Positions 18,685 to 28,179 of a stretch of 64,000 nt of DNA are shown here, piece after piece (the first letter of the stretch is position 1; every line of letters begins with the position of its first letter). The position numbers were made by a program, and so were the translations under genes. This DNA comes from Solibaculum mannosilyticum (GTDB taxonomy: Bacteria > Bacillota > Clostridia > Oscillospirales > Acutalibacteraceae): assembly GCF_015140235.1 (NCBI RefSeq), contig NZ_AP023321.1, positions 1-64,000 on the forward strand, written 5' to 3'. The notes under the pieces are model-generated. The model ran no database searches and was not told the DNA's origin. It was given only the letters and a program-made list of their open reading frames with translations.

Positions 18685-19560
18685 TCAGCGGCTTTGAGGA
18701 TCGGTTGACGGGAAAAGGCCAAATCTCTGGATTAGGCGGGGGATGGCTTGCTCAAATAACACGCCGAAGCGCTGATCGATGCTGGCCTCATAGGTGCGCT
18801 GGATACAGTTATGGGTGAAGTCCACCGCCAGGGCCGCGGCGGCGGGCAGAGATAAACCGTTTAACAGCCCGCAGAGCAGGACGCTGCTGAAAATATCGCC
18901 GGTACCGTGATAAAATCCGGGGACGGCCTTCTGGCTGTAAAAGGAGAATTCATCAGTCTGGGAATCCAGGGTGGCGGCGCCCAGCTCGTCTTCCCGATAA
19001 TATACCCCAGTGAGGACAACTTTTTTGGGACCTAAGGCACACAGTCGCCTGGCGACGCCTTGTATGTACGCATGATCGTAGGGGCCTTCCCGATAAGGCT
19101 CATCCAGCAGGAAAGCGGCCTCGGTCAGGTTGGGGACAATGACGTCAGCCTTGCCGCACAACCGGGCGACACCTCGAGCCATGGCTGGTGTATAGGTCTG
19201 GTAAAGGTTTCCTTCATCCCCCATCACGGGGTCGATCAGAACAAGACCATCCTCATCTCCCAGGAGATCAATGATATCCGATACAATTTGGATTTGGTCC
19301 TCTGAACCAAGAAAACCGGTATAGATAGCGTCAAATCGGACGCCGATATTTTTCCAATGCCGCGCCATAGCGGGCATATCTTGGGTCAAATCCCGGTAGG
19401 TAAATCCAGAAAAACCGCCGGTGTGGGTGGATAAGACAGCAGTAGGCAAAGCGCTGCATTCGATACCGGACGCAGCCAGAATAGGGAGAATCTCAGTCAG
19501 CGAGCATTTCCCAAACCCGGATAAGTCGTGGATAGCGGCCACGCGTTTGGGTGGAGTCAC
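18685..19560 (-). CDS. pdxK: Pyridoxal/pyridoxamine kinase
   Basis: A ribokinase-fold kinase that phosphorylates pyridoxal, pyridoxamine or pyridoxine in the vitamin B6 salvage pathway. The product (291 residues from GTG) begins with RVAAIHDLSGFGKCSLTEIL, the substrate-binding start of the family, has DPVMGDEG near residue 120 and the anion-hole motif FYHGTGDIFSSVLL near residue 220. GTG at 19560 lies 8 bases after AAAGGAT; GTG at 19569 is an alternative. The frame stays open into the adjacent 97-bp repeat, but those extra residues are repeat-encoded and not family-like. Confidence 0.9.
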   Translation of the reverse strand: MTPPKRVAAIHDLSGFGKCSLTEILPILAASGIECSALPTAVLSTHTGGFSGFTYRDLTQDMPAMARHWKNIGVRFDAIYTGFLGSEDQIQIVSDIIDLLGDEDGLVLIDPVMGDEGNLYQTYTPAMARGVARLCGKADVIVPNLTEAAFLLDEPYREGPYDHAYIQGVARRLCALGPKKVVLTGVYYREDELGAATLDSQTDEFSFYSQKAVPGFYHGTGDIFSSVLLCGLLNGLSLPAAAALAVDFTHNCIQRTYEASIDQRFGVLFEQAIPRLIQRFGLFPSTDPQSR

Positions 19561-19580
19561 ATTTTTCACATCCTTTTGGC

Positions 19581-19946
19581 GGGCAAAGCCCGCAGCCATA
19601 CCGCCCGACTCCCGATAGAGAAAAGGAAACCAGGGAGCACGGTAACGAAAGCTTTGAACAGACAAATTTTAGAGAGAGGGCAAAGCTCGCAGCCATACCG
19701 CCCGACTCCCGGGAGAGAAAAGGAAACCAGGGAGCACGGTAACGAAAGCTTTGAACAGACAAATTTTAGAGAGAGGGCAAAGCTCGCAGCCATACCGCCC
19801 GACTCCCGGGAGAGAAAGGGAAACCAGGGAGCACGGTAACAAAAGCTTTGAACAGACAAATTTTAGAGAGAGGGCAAAGCTCGCAGCCATACCGCCCGAC
19901 TCCCGATAGAGAAAGGGAAACCAGGGAGCACGGTAATGAAAGCTTT
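19581..19946. repeat. 97-bp tandem repeat, 3.8 units
   Basis: Units begin with GGGCAAAGC at 19581, 19678, 19775 and 19872; the first three are exactly 97 bp and the fourth stops at 75 bp. Copies differ at a few positions (ATA or GGA after CTCCCG, one A/G in the following A-rich run, C/A in GGTAACG). Each unit contains GCAGCCATACCGCC and GAACAGACAAATTTTAGAGA. The first unit starts within a palindrome GCGGGC-AAA-GCCCGC (19579-19593). No spacers, so it is not CRISPR. Open frames across it are by-products of the repeat. The rest of the gap to glgP (19947-20054) holds a weak long hairpin (19991-20044) that may terminate glgP. Confidence 0.9.
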
Positions 19947-20054
19947 TGCAGCAAGGGTACCAATGCCCCAATAACAGTCTAAACGGGGGGAAAGGCCCAG
20001 GTCCTGTCGCATATCTCGAAGAAAACGGCAGGATAAGGGCCTTTATTGATCTGG

Positions 20055-22481
20055 TTAATCCTCTTTGGTCAGAATGGGTTGGGCATGCCAGATATTGCCG
20101 GCGTACTCGGCAATGGAGCGGTCGGCGCTGAAGATACCTGCCCCAGCGATGTTGTGCAGGGACATTTTGTTCCAGGTATCGCGGTCGCCATAAATTTGGT
20201 TGATATACTGATGCGCCCGATGATAATCTTCAAAATCGGCCATAACCATATAAGGATCCTTGTTCATGAGGGAATTGCGGATGTCATTAAAGTCCGTTCC
20301 CTCGATACCGCGGCTCAACATATCGATAGCGCCGCGCAGATAAGCATTGTTGTTGTAATACACCATGGGATTATAACCGCTGGCCTTAAGGCTATCCACT
20401 TCATCGGCCTTGAGGCCAAACAACACGATGTTGTCGTCGCCCACCGCCCGATGGATTTCCACATTGGCGCCGTCCAACGTACCCAAAGTGATAGCGCCGT
20501 TGATCATCAGTTTCATATTTCCGGTGCCGGAAGCCTCAGTACCAGCCAGGGAGATCTGTTCACTGACATCGGCAGCCGGCATCAATTCTTCTGCCACCGT
20601 GACGCGGTAATCCTCCAGATACACGATCTTGATGAGATCCCGGACCTGCGGATCTTTTTCCAGCATCTGGCCGATCTTACAGATCATCTGGATGATCTGT
20701 TTTGCCAGATAATAACCCGGAGCAGCCTTGGCGCCGAAGATGAAGGTATGGGGTTTGACGTCGGCATTGGGGTTCTCTTTAATATACTGGTAAAGGGCGA
20801 GGATGTGCAAAGCGTTGAGATGCTGGCGTTTGTATTCATGCAGGCGCTTGACCTGGACGTCGAAAATAGAATCCGGATCCACCAAGATGCCGCTTTGTCT
20901 CTGGATGGTGTTGGAAAGACGGACTTTATTGTTTCGTTTGATGGTTTCCAGCTCGGCGAGGACGGTTTTATCATTTTCAAACTTGCCGAATTTCTGGAGC
21001 TGAGAGGCATCCGTAGTAAATCCGGGGCCGATGAGTTTTGTGAGGAGCTGGGTCAGTTCAGGGTTCGACTGGCACAGCCAACGGCGGTAAGCGATGCCGT
21101 TTGTGACATTTTTAAACTTCTCCGGATAGAGGGTATAGAAGTCGTGGAACACCGTATCCTTAAGGATCTGGCTGTGCAGCTGGGATACGCCGTTGACCGA
21201 ATGGGAACCGATGACGCTTAAGTTGGCCATCTTGACCATACCGTAGCTGATGATGGCCATATTGCTGACCTTCTGGGAATTGCCGCCGGTTTTCATCATC
21301 ATTTCCTCGCTGGCGCGGCGGTTGATCTCCTGAACGATCTGATGGATCCGAGGCAGGAGGCTCTGGAACAAATCTTCCGGCCAAACTTCCAGGGCTTCAG
21401 CCATGACGGTGTGGTTGGTATAGGCCACCGTACGGGTCACCAGATCCCAAGCTTCCTCCCAGCCCATGCCGCACTCGTCCAGCATGATGCGCATCAGTTC
21501 GGGGATGGCCAGGGCGGGATGGGTATCGTTGAGCTGGATGGCCACTTTGTCCGGCAGATTGCTCAAGGAGCCGTACTGGGACAGATGGCGGTGGATGATA
21601 TCCTGAATGGAAGCCGACACCAGGAAATACTGCTGGCGCAGGCGCAAACTCTTGCCCTCCCGGTGGTTGTCGGAGGGATAGAGGACCTTGGTGATGACTT
21701 CAGCCATGGCGTCCCGCTCCACAGCACGGATGTAGTCGCCCTGGTTGAAGAGGTTCATATCCAGGCCCGGGGCACAGGCCGACCAAAGGCGCAGCACCGC
21801 CACACCCTTGCCGTCGGCGCCGGGGACGTACATATCGTAAGGGACGGCTTCCACTGCATTGTAATCCACCTGTTCCACATGATGGTAATTACCGTCCCAG
21901 GATTCCTTAATATGGCCGTCGAACTTGATTTCCACCGTGTGGTTGGGACGTTTGACCAGCCACACATCGCCTCCGGGCAGCCAGGCATCGGGCAGCTCGG
22001 TCTGCCAGCCGTCCACCAGTTTCTGACGGAAAATGCCGAACTCATAGCGCAGCGAATATCCCATTGCAGCGTAATCGCCGGTAGCCAGGCCGTCTAAGAA
22101 ACAGGCGGCCAGACGTCCCAAACCGCCGTTGCCGAGGCCGGCGTCGGGTTCCCTTTTATAGATATTTTCCAGCTTGATATCAAAATCAGACAGTACTTCC
22201 CGGGCAATATCCTCCAGGCCCAGGTTATAAAGATTATTCTTAAGAGAACGGCCCATCAGGAATTCCATACAGAGATAATAAACCTGTTTGCCTTCTTTTT
22301 CCCGAACCTGGTCGTTGAAGTTCTTGCGTTTGTCCTGCAGGATATCCCGCACCAGCAAGCCCAGGGCTCGATAATATGTGTCATAATCGGCGTTTTCCGG
22401 CTGCACTCCAAAATGATGAGATAATTTCTGCCGGAGCGCGTCACGAAACTGCTGTTTGGTAATGGTTTGATTGACCTTCAT
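20055..22481 (-). CDS. glgP: Glycogen/starch/alpha-glucan phosphorylase
   Basis: Releases glucose 1-phosphate from alpha-1,4-glucans using pyridoxal phosphate. The 808-residue length is normal. The PLP-binding region EASGTGNMKLMINGAITLGT lies near residue 650, and family segments such as LGNGGLGRLAACFLDGLAT (near 110) and VKRLHEYKRQHLN (near 540) are intact. The ATG at 22481 follows GGAGGCATGCTGC; an ATG 30 bases upstream lacks a ribosome binding site. No other glycogen genes are nearby. The neighbouring pyridoxal kinase makes the cofactor, but there is no sign of a shared operon because the repeat lies between them. Confidence 0.95.
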   Translation of the reverse strand: MKVNQTITKQQFRDALRQKLSHHFGVQPENADYDTYYRALGLLVRDILQDKRKNFNDQVREKEGKQVYYLCMEFLMGRSLKNNLYNLGLEDIAREVLSDFDIKLENIYKREPDAGLGNGGLGRLAACFLDGLATGDYAAMGYSLRYEFGIFRQKLVDGWQTELPDAWLPGGDVWLVKRPNHTVEIKFDGHIKESWDGNYHHVEQVDYNAVEAVPYDMYVPGADGKGVAVLRLWSACAPGLDMNLFNQGDYIRAVERDAMAEVITKVLYPSDNHREGKSLRLRQQYFLVSASIQDIIHRHLSQYGSLSNLPDKVAIQLNDTHPALAIPELMRIMLDECGMGWEEAWDLVTRTVAYTNHTVMAEALEVWPEDLFQSLLPRIHQIVQEINRRASEEMMMKTGGNSQKVSNMAIISYGMVKMANLSVIGSHSVNGVSQLHSQILKDTVFHDFYTLYPEKFKNVTNGIAYRRWLCQSNPELTQLLTKLIGPGFTTDASQLQKFGKFENDKTVLAELETIKRNNKVRLSNTIQRQSGILVDPDSIFDVQVKRLHEYKRQHLNALHILALYQYIKENPNADVKPHTFIFGAKAAPGYYLAKQIIQMICKIGQMLEKDPQVRDLIKIVYLEDYRVTVAEELMPAADVSEQISLAGTEASGTGNMKLMINGAITLGTLDGANVEIHRAVGDDNIVLFGLKADEVDSLKASGYNPMVYYNNNAYLRGAIDMLSRGIEGTDFNDIRNSLMNKDPYMVMADFEDYHRAHQYINQIYGDRDTWNKMSLHNIAGAGIFSADRSIAEYAGNIWHAQPILTKED

Positions 22482-22963
22482 GCAGCATGCCTCCAAAAAT
22501 TCAGATTCCAATGTTCTGTTAAGGGATCGCCCAGAAATGGATGCTATTTATTTAGGATACCATGAAATGGGTATTTTTTCAACCATACGCCTCAGAAAGA
22601 GTATTGTTGTGTATGGATTGATTCGGTTTGTGGATTGTGCGAGGAAATCGGGAAGGGAAATTAGCTGAATTGTCGCGTTAATTTTTGAAAAAGACTTTTA
22701 TGCTGGAGCGATTCATATTATAATAGGTTTGTATGGCTGTTGAATTTGCCGGAGTCGGACGTCCTGTAAGACGGCCGTCTTTCCATTTGGGTTAGAAACA
22801 ACATAGGCATCACGCAGGGTATCGACGTTTTAATAGAGAGGTTGAAGGGATGTCTCCCCGTCTTTTGGGCGGCAAATGGGACTGTTTTGATGATTCTTCT
22901 TCAACAGAAAAGCAGAGAAAACTCGGGATAAAAACATGGAAAGCAGAGAGGATGGATTGATTT
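22482..22963. other. Intergenic region before zapA
   Basis: This 482-bp gap between the divergent glgP and zapA has no firm gene. A TATAAT at 22719-22724 could be the -10 of the zapA promoter, but no -35 at normal spacing was found. A 36-codon reading frame (22850-22960) starts 7 bases after AGGTTGAAG and ends 3 bases before the zapA ATG; it could be a leader peptide or chance. Confidence 0.35.
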
Positions 22964-23347
22964 ATGAATCCTGTCAATAAGAAAAACCGCGTCCGTCTCA
23001 ACATCCGGGGATCGGAGTACATTGTGATATCGGAGGAAAACGAAGGCTATATCCGGGAGATGGGCGATACCGTAGACCGCCGCATTGAGGATATCCTAAG
23101 GGGCAACCCCAGCAGCTCGGTGACGGCGGCGGCCGTGCTGGCGGCGCTTGACTTCTGCGATGAAAGCCGTAAGGCATCCGATTCGGCCGACAATCTCCGC
23201 CTTCAGATCAAGGACTACCTGGAGGATGCCGCCAAAGCGCGTCTGCAAGCCGACGAGATGGTGCGGGAGAACGAACGGCTTCAACGGGAGATCCAGATGC
23301 TCCGTGCCCGGTATCAGCCGGGCCGGGATCAGAACACTCATTCATGA
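22964..23347 (+). CDS. zapA: Cell division protein ZapA
   Basis: ZapA binds FtsZ and bundles protofilaments at midcell. The 127-residue product has the ZapA start (NRVRLNIRGSEYIVISEENE), the helix around RDMGDTVDRRIEDI-like sequence (here REMGDTVDRRIEDILRGNPS) and a long C-terminal coiled coil (about 70-115). It overlaps the next gene by 4 bp (ATGA). ZapA followed by a U32 peptidase is a common clostridial pair. Confidence 0.9.
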   Translation: MNPVNKKNRVRLNIRGSEYIVISEENEGYIREMGDTVDRRIEDILRGNPSSSVTAAAVLAALDFCDESRKASDSADNLRLQIKDYLEDAAKARLQADEMVRENERLQREIQMLRARYQPGRDQNTHS

Positions 23348-25398
23348 GCCTGGAGATCCTGGCCCCGGCGGGAGGGCCGGAGGCTGTAAAAGCCGCCGTC
23401 CGGGCCGGGGCTGACGCGGTATACTTGGGGTATTCCTCGTTTAGCGCCAGAGCGTCCGCCACAAACTTTGACGAGCAGACCTTGACCGAAGCGGTGCATT
23501 ACTGTCATCAAAGAGGGGTTAAGGTGCATTTGGCCCTCAACACCATTGTGCGGGACGAGGAATTGGACGGGGCGTTGGAAGCGGCGCGTTTGGCCTGTGA
23601 TCTGTCCATAGACGCCGTTATTGTGCAGGATATGGGGCTGTGCCGCCTTTTGAAGCAGGCGGCGCCTGGATTGTCGCTTCACGCCTCCACACAACTGTCG
23701 GTGCACACTTTAGCGGGAGTGCAATGGATGGCAAAGGCCGGGTTTGACCGGGTGGTGCTTGCCCGGGAACTGAGCCGGGAGGAGATTGCATCCATTGCCC
23801 GGAAGTCGCCCATTGAGGTGGAGGTATTTGTCCACGGAGCGCTGTGTGCGTCGGTGTCGGGACAGTGCTATATGAGCGCCTTTCTGGGAGGACGCAGCGG
23901 CAATCGGGGCCGGTGTGCCCAACCCTGCCGACTCCCCTTTCAGGCGTCCGACCGATGCCGGAATGCTTTGAGCCTCAAGGACTATTCTATTATTGACCAT
24001 TTGCGGGAGCTTCATGCCATGGGGGTGGCTTCGGCTAAAATAGAGGGACGCATGAAGCGTCCGGAATACGTAGCCGCCGCGGTATCGGCCTGCCGCGCTT
24101 CTTTGGATGAGGGCAAAGTTCCCCCCGATCTAATGGAGCATTTAAAGGGAGTGTTTTCCCGCAGCGGGTTTACCGACGGGTATTATACCGGCCGCCGAGG
24201 AAGGAATATGGTGGGGATCCGCCAAAAAGAGGACGTCACCGCGGCGCAGAGGGCGTTGCCTGTTTTGCAGAAGCTGGTTGCCGCCGAACGTCCGGCCGTC
24301 CCCCTGCATTTTCGCCTGACGGTGAAGGAGGGGCATCCCTCCTGCTTGACGGCCTGGGACGAGGAGCAGTATCAGGCGACGGCGGAAGGTCCTCAGCCGC
24401 AGCTTGCCCAGTCAAGGGCTCTGGACCGGCAAAGCTGCGAAAAACAGCTCAAAAAGACGGGAGGTACCCCGTTTTTTGTACGGGAAATGGACATTCGATT
24501 AGGAGAAGGGCTCAACCTGCCTCTCTCTTCCCTCAACGCCCTGCGCAGGCAGGCGCTGGAGCGTCTGCTCCAGCTTCGTGGAGAACGTAATCCAATCCCC
24601 TTTGTGTGGCCTGGGAGAGCTGGAAAACCGGCACCCAGTGAGCCCAAAAAGGGATCCCCTGCCCTTTACGTCCGGTTTGGGTCTCTGGATCAAATCCCGG
24701 AAGGGTTTGAGGCCCAAATGGTGTTTCTCCCGCTGACGGCATCGAAGGGGGAGCTCACCGCCCTATCGGCGAGGTTTCCGGGAGCGGGCGTGGAGGTGCC
24801 GCGGGCCATGTTCGGCCGGGAGGAAGCGGTACGGCGCCGGCTGCAAGAGGCCTGGAGGTGCGGATGCTGCCACGCGCTGGTGCACACCTGGGACGGGGTC
24901 CGTCTAGCCTGTGAGGAGGGCTTTACCCTTCACGGCGGCTTCGGCCTGGCGACAGCCAATCGGGAGGCGCTACAGGAGATAAAAGAAGCGGGATTTGCAT
25001 CGGCGGCGCTGTGGCTGGAATTATCCCTCCAGCAGGCGTCCCGCCTGACGGGAATCCTGCCGGTGGGGTACTATGCTTACGGACGTCTCCCTCTGATGCT
25101 TATGCGCAACTGTCCGGCCGCCGACAATTGTAAGAAATGCGACGGACGTCAGAGTCTTACGGACCGCAAGGGAACGGTCTTCCCCGTGCGATGCGCAGGC
25201 GGCGCCGGGGAGGTGCTCAATTCGGTGCCCTTATGCCTTGCCGACCGTACGGACGGCCTCTCCCGCCTCGACTTGATGCATCTCCATTTTACAGAGGAGA
25301 CAAGGGAAGAAGTGGAGCATGTGCTCAGGCTTTTCCGAGAGGGGATTCCCCCTTCCTTCTCATTTACCCGTGGGCTTAGTCAGAAGGGCGTCTTATAA
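23344..25398 (+). CDS. U32-family peptidase / RlhA-like protein
   Basis: A 684-residue member of the U32 family. Some members act as collagenase-like peptidases, while E. coli RlhA hydroxylates cytidine 2501 of 23S rRNA. The N-terminal TIM-barrel part has ILAPAGGPEAVKAAVRAGAD and the U32 signature region with EVFVHGALCASVSGQCYMSA and GGRSGNRGRCAQPCRLPF (about 165-200). Its cysteines are those expected to bind a metal cluster. The C-terminal half (about 400-680) is the extended domain of long U32 proteins and ends with a CPAADNCKKCDGRQ cluster. It is translationally coupled to zapA. A role in RNA modification is possible; it cannot be decided from sequence. Confidence 0.88.
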   Translation: MSLEILAPAGGPEAVKAAVRAGADAVYLGYSSFSARASATNFDEQTLTEAVHYCHQRGVKVHLALNTIVRDEELDGALEAARLACDLSIDAVIVQDMGLCRLLKQAAPGLSLHASTQLSVHTLAGVQWMAKAGFDRVVLARELSREEIASIARKSPIEVEVFVHGALCASVSGQCYMSAFLGGRSGNRGRCAQPCRLPFQASDRCRNALSLKDYSIIDHLRELHAMGVASAKIEGRMKRPEYVAAAVSACRASLDEGKVPPDLMEHLKGVFSRSGFTDGYYTGRRGRNMVGIRQKEDVTAAQRALPVLQKLVAAERPAVPLHFRLTVKEGHPSCLTAWDEEQYQATAEGPQPQLAQSRALDRQSCEKQLKKTGGTPFFVREMDIRLGEGLNLPLSSLNALRRQALERLLQLRGERNPIPFVWPGRAGKPAPSEPKKGSPALYVRFGSLDQIPEGFEAQMVFLPLTASKGELTALSARFPGAGVEVPRAMFGREEAVRRRLQEAWRCGCCHALVHTWDGVRLACEEGFTLHGGFGLATANREALQEIKEAGFASAALWLELSLQQASRLTGILPVGYYAYGRLPLMLMRNCPAADNCKKCDGRQSLTDRKGTVFPVRCAGGAGEVLNSVPLCLADRTDGLSRLDLMHLHFTEETREEVEHVLRLFREGIPPSFSFTRGLSQKGVL

Positions 25399-25451
25399 AC
25401 ATGATTTGCCATACCATTTGAATCGTTTGGAATAGATAGGATGAAGTGATA

Positions 25452-25892
25452 ATGAAAGCATTGAAGATCAAACGCGTGTCGGACAAGGCCATTCTGCCCC
25501 GGCGGGCCACGGAAGGATCGGCTGGTATGGATCTTTCGGCCTGCTTGGAGGAGCCTGTCACCATCGCGCCTGGGGAACGGGTACGAATCCCCACCGGCAT
25601 CGCCATCGGACTGCCGTCTAAGGAGACGGTGGGATTGGTATACGCCCGCAGCGGAATGGCGGTGCGGGACGGCATCGCTCTCACAAACGGCGTAGGGGTC
25701 ATCGACAGCGACTACACAGGCGAGATCCAGGTAGGGTTGATTAATTTGTCCAAAGAGCCTTATACGATAAATCCCGGACAGCGGATTGCCCAGTTGGTTG
25801 TGGCGCCGGTCCTGCTTCCCGCCATCGAGGAAGTGGAGGATCTTACGGAAACCCAGCGCGGCAGCGGTGGATTTGGTTCCACCGGCCGGTAA
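25452..25892 (+). CDS. dut: dUTP diphosphatase
   Basis: Hydrolyses dUTP to dUMP, keeping uracil out of DNA and feeding thymidylate synthesis. All five trimeric dUTPase motifs are seen in 146 residues: AGMDLSA (25-31), YARSGMA (66-72), IDSDYTGEI (89-97), RIAQLVV (112-118) and the C-terminal arm RGSGGFGSTGR. The ATG at 25452 follows AGGATGAAG. It follows the U32 gene by 53 bp. Confidence 0.95.
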   Translation: MKALKIKRVSDKAILPRRATEGSAGMDLSACLEEPVTIAPGERVRIPTGIAIGLPSKETVGLVYARSGMAVRDGIALTNGVGVIDSDYTGEIQVGLINLSKEPYTINPGQRIAQLVVAPVLLPAIEEVEDLTETQRGSGGFGSTGR

Positions 25893-25966
25893 GCTGGGAA
25901 ATACCCTGTGAATTGTTTGCATAGGGGGCTCTTCTAGGCAGGAGATAGAACAGCTATCAAGTTCCA

Positions 25967-26068
25967 GGCGCGGAACGCGCCATCCCGCCATTGGCGGGGC
26001 AAATCTTTGATTTGCGCGGGCGTCTGTAAAAAATGGGCGTCTGTAAAAAATGGGCGTCTGTAAAAAAT
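25967..26068. repeat. Cluster of triloop hairpins and a 17-bp tandem repeat
   Basis: Three perfect short palindromes with 3-base loops lie side by side: GGCGCG-GAA-CGCGCC (25967-25981), CCCGCC-ATT-GGCGGG (25984-25998) and GCAAATC-TTT-GATTTGC (25999-26015). They are followed at once by three exact copies of the 17-mer GGGCGTCTGTAAAAAAT (26018, 26035, 26052) and a partial fourth that merges with the maf ribosome binding site (GGAGG at 26069-26073). Confidence 0.9.
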
Positions 26069-26080
26069 GGAGGCGTCTAA

Positions 26081-26641
26081 ATGGCTCTCATCTTAGCATC
26101 GGCGTCCCCCAGACGTCGGGACTTCTTAAAGCAAATGGGGATTTCCTTCCGGGTATGCCCTGCCCGGGGAGAAGAAAAAATTCAGCCGGGATGGCATCCG
26201 GAAGAGGTAGCCTCCCATCTGGCCAAGCAGAAGGCTTGGGAAGTGGCGGCCCGCCATCCCAAGGACACCGTCATCGGGGCCGATACCATTGTAGTACTGG
26301 GCAGCGAAGTGCTGGGCAAGCCCAAGGATAAGGAACAGGCTGCCCGCATGCTATCGATGCTGTCCGGCAAGACCCATCAGGTAATGACGGGGGTCTGGGT
26401 GATAACGGGCGGAAAAGGGTATGGATTTGTACAAAAAACCGAAGTCAAATTTTATCATCTGACGGGACTGGAGATCAAACGGTATGTGGATACCGGCGAG
26501 CCCATGGACAAAGCCGGAGCGTACGGCATCCAGGGAATGGGCATGGCGTTGGTGGAAGGCATCAAGGGCGATTACACCAATGTGGTAGGACTGCCGGTGG
26601 CCCGTCTGCTGCGGCTGCTCAGGGAATTGGGTCAATTGTAA
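26081..26641 (+). CDS. maf: Maf nucleotide pyrophosphatase
   Basis: Maf proteins hydrolyse modified or non-canonical nucleoside triphosphates and are linked to septum control. The 186-residue product has LILASASPRRRDFLKQMG at the start, VIGADTIVVLG near residue 66 with the catalytic aspartate, and the C-terminal DKAGAYGIQGMGMALVEGI. The ATG follows GGAGGCGTCTAA, where the ribosome binding site is the edge of the upstream 17-bp repeat. It precedes the mreBCD block, as in many bacteria. Confidence 0.95.
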   Translation: MALILASASPRRRDFLKQMGISFRVCPARGEEKIQPGWHPEEVASHLAKQKAWEVAARHPKDTVIGADTIVVLGSEVLGKPKDKEQAARMLSMLSGKTHQVMTGVWVITGGKGYGFVQKTEVKFYHLTGLEIKRYVDTGEPMDKAGAYGIQGMGMALVEGIKGDYTNVVGLPVARLLRLLRELGQL

Positions 26642-26669
26642 AAAGGCTTTGAATTCTCGGAAAAAAGTG

Positions 26670-26698
26670 TTGTGAAATGGGCGGTAGAAGGGTATAAT
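26670..26698 (+). promoter_or_regulatory. mreB operon promoter
   Basis: TTGTGA, a 17-base spacer and a perfect TATAAT, giving an mreB leader of roughly 110 bases. Confidence 0.75.
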
Positions 26699-26813
26699 AG
26701 AAAAAAGTATGGTCATATGAGGAAGGAAATTCTTTTCGTCTCATTGCGCAGAATTCCTCGATTGTTTTTGTTCGGATTACCCACCTTCTGCGGTTGTAAA
26801 TAGGAAAGGATGT

Positions 26814-27833
26814 ATGCAGAGAATGTTTAACCACGACATTGGAATCGACCTTGGGACAGCAAATACCCTGGTTTTTATGAGAGATAAAGGCATTGTTATG
26901 CGTGAGCCGTCGGTGGTGGCCATCGATGTGCGCACCGACCAAGTCAAAGCGGTGGGTTCGGAGGCCAAGCAGATGATCGGCCGTACCCCCGGCTCCATTC
27001 AGGCCGTCCGCCCCCTGAAGGACGGCGTCATTGCCGACTTTGAAGTCACCGAAGCTATGCTTCGTTACTTTATCCGCAAAACCACCAAAGGCCGTGTGTT
27101 CAGCAAGCCCCGGGTGGTGATCTGCATCCCCTCCGGCGTCACCGAGGTGGAACGCCGCGCCGTTCACGACGCCGCCTACAACGCCGGCGCCAAGGAGGTA
27201 GAGCTCATCGACGAGCCTATGGCGGCCGCCATGGGCGCAGGGCTCCCTGTTGACGAAGCCACCGGTTCCATGGTCGTGGACATCGGCGGCGGTACATCCG
27301 AAGTGGCCGTCATCTCCCTGGGGGATATCGTCACCTCCTGCTCGGTGCGGGTGGCCGGCGATAAGCTGGACGAAGCCATTATTTCCTATGTGAAGAAGAA
27401 GTACAACCTGCTCATTGGTGAACGTACTGCTGAGGATATCAAAATCCGCATCGGATCGGCCTATCCCTGCCAGGAGGAGGCTACCATGTCCATCAAAGGC
27501 CGCAATCTCATGGACGGCCTGCCCAAAAACATTGAAATCTCTTCGGAAGAGGTGCGTGAGGCTTTAGGGGATTCCCTGGCCGCCATCGTGGATGCCATCC
27601 GCTCCACATTGGAGAACACGCCTCCCGAGCTTTCAGCCGACATCATCGACCACGGTATCATGCTGACCGGCGGCGGCGCTCTGCTGCGCGGCTTGGATCA
27701 GCTGATCTCCAAGGAGACCAGTATGCCGGTCCGCATTGCCGAGGAGCCTCTGGATTGTGTGGCCGACGGCACTGGTATCCGTCTGCAAGGCCCTCCGATC
27801 TCCAGTAAGAACAACTATCGCCGCCGTACCTAG
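26814..27833 (+). CDS. mreB: Rod shape-determining protein MreB
   Basis: An actin-like ATPase that forms membrane-attached filaments and guides cell-wall elongation. The 339-residue product has phosphate 1 motif [13 protein letters not shown] near residue 10, the connect-1/phosphate-2 region [15 protein letters not shown] near 160 and the adenosine motif [14 protein letters not shown] near 285. Length is normal. The ATG follows GGAAAGGATGT. It heads the mreB-mreC-mreD-mrdA block; the 346-bp gap before mreC may allow separate expression. Confidence 0.97.
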   Translation: MQRMFNHDIGIDLGTANTLVFMRDKGIVMREPSVVAIDVRTDQVKAVGSEAKQMIGRTPGSIQAVRPLKDGVIADFEVTEAMLRYFIRKTTKGRVFSKPRVVICIPSGVTEVERRAVHDAAYNAGAKEVELIDEPMAAAMGAGLPVDEATGSMVVDIGGGTSEVAVISLGDIVTSCSVRVAGDKLDEAIISYVKKKYNLLIGERTAEDIKIRIGSAYPCQEEATMSIKGRNLMDGLPKNIEISSEEVREALGDSLAAIVDAIRSTLENTPPELSADIIDHGIMLTGGGALLRGLDQLISKETSMPVRIAEEPLDCVADGTGIRLQGPPISSKNNYRRRT

Positions 27834-28179
27834 AAGGCAGGCCCGAGGGGGATTTGTCCCCGCACTTTGAGGCGTCCCAACTGTCAGCCGCGGCTGGGAG
27901 GCAAAGGTGGACTTACACAAAAAACCATCCAGCCCGTGCAGCCGTGGCCACTGTGGCCCCGTTTGCGCGGGCTGGATTCACATTATCAGTAGGTCCATGG
28001 CAGGAATCCTGTGAAGAAGGGTTCCTATGACGGCAGGGAATCAGGACGCGTAAAAACGTTAGGGCGTATTGGAAGCGGACAATGCCCGCAGGGCCTTGAG
28101 CCAAGCCGCGCGTAGATTGGTGTGAAGATCAACGTCAGAATCCCGCGAGGGAATTACCATGCCCGCAAGGAGGCTTTCT
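27834..28179. other. Structured spacer between mreB and mreC
   Basis: No gene is seen in this 346-bp gap. It holds the palindrome CAGCCGCGGCTG (about 27885-27896) and a branched stem in which ATCCAGCCCG (27927-27936) pairs with CGGGCTGGAT (27968-27977) around an inner hairpin GGCCACTGTGGCC. No T-run follows the stem, so it is not a classic terminator; RNA processing or stability control is possible. Confidence 0.4.

Noticed and set aside
19581-19946. Possible CRISPR array
   Set aside because: The units are directly tandem with no unique spacers, and no cas genes are nearby.
19528-19971. Overlapping short open frames in the 97-bp repeat
   Set aside because: All are periodic translations of the repeat in several frames with no ribosome binding sites and no family similarity.
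20046-21221. 391-codon open frame opposite glgP
   Set aside because: Shadow of glycogen phosphorylase, whose PLP site and other conserved segments are intact.
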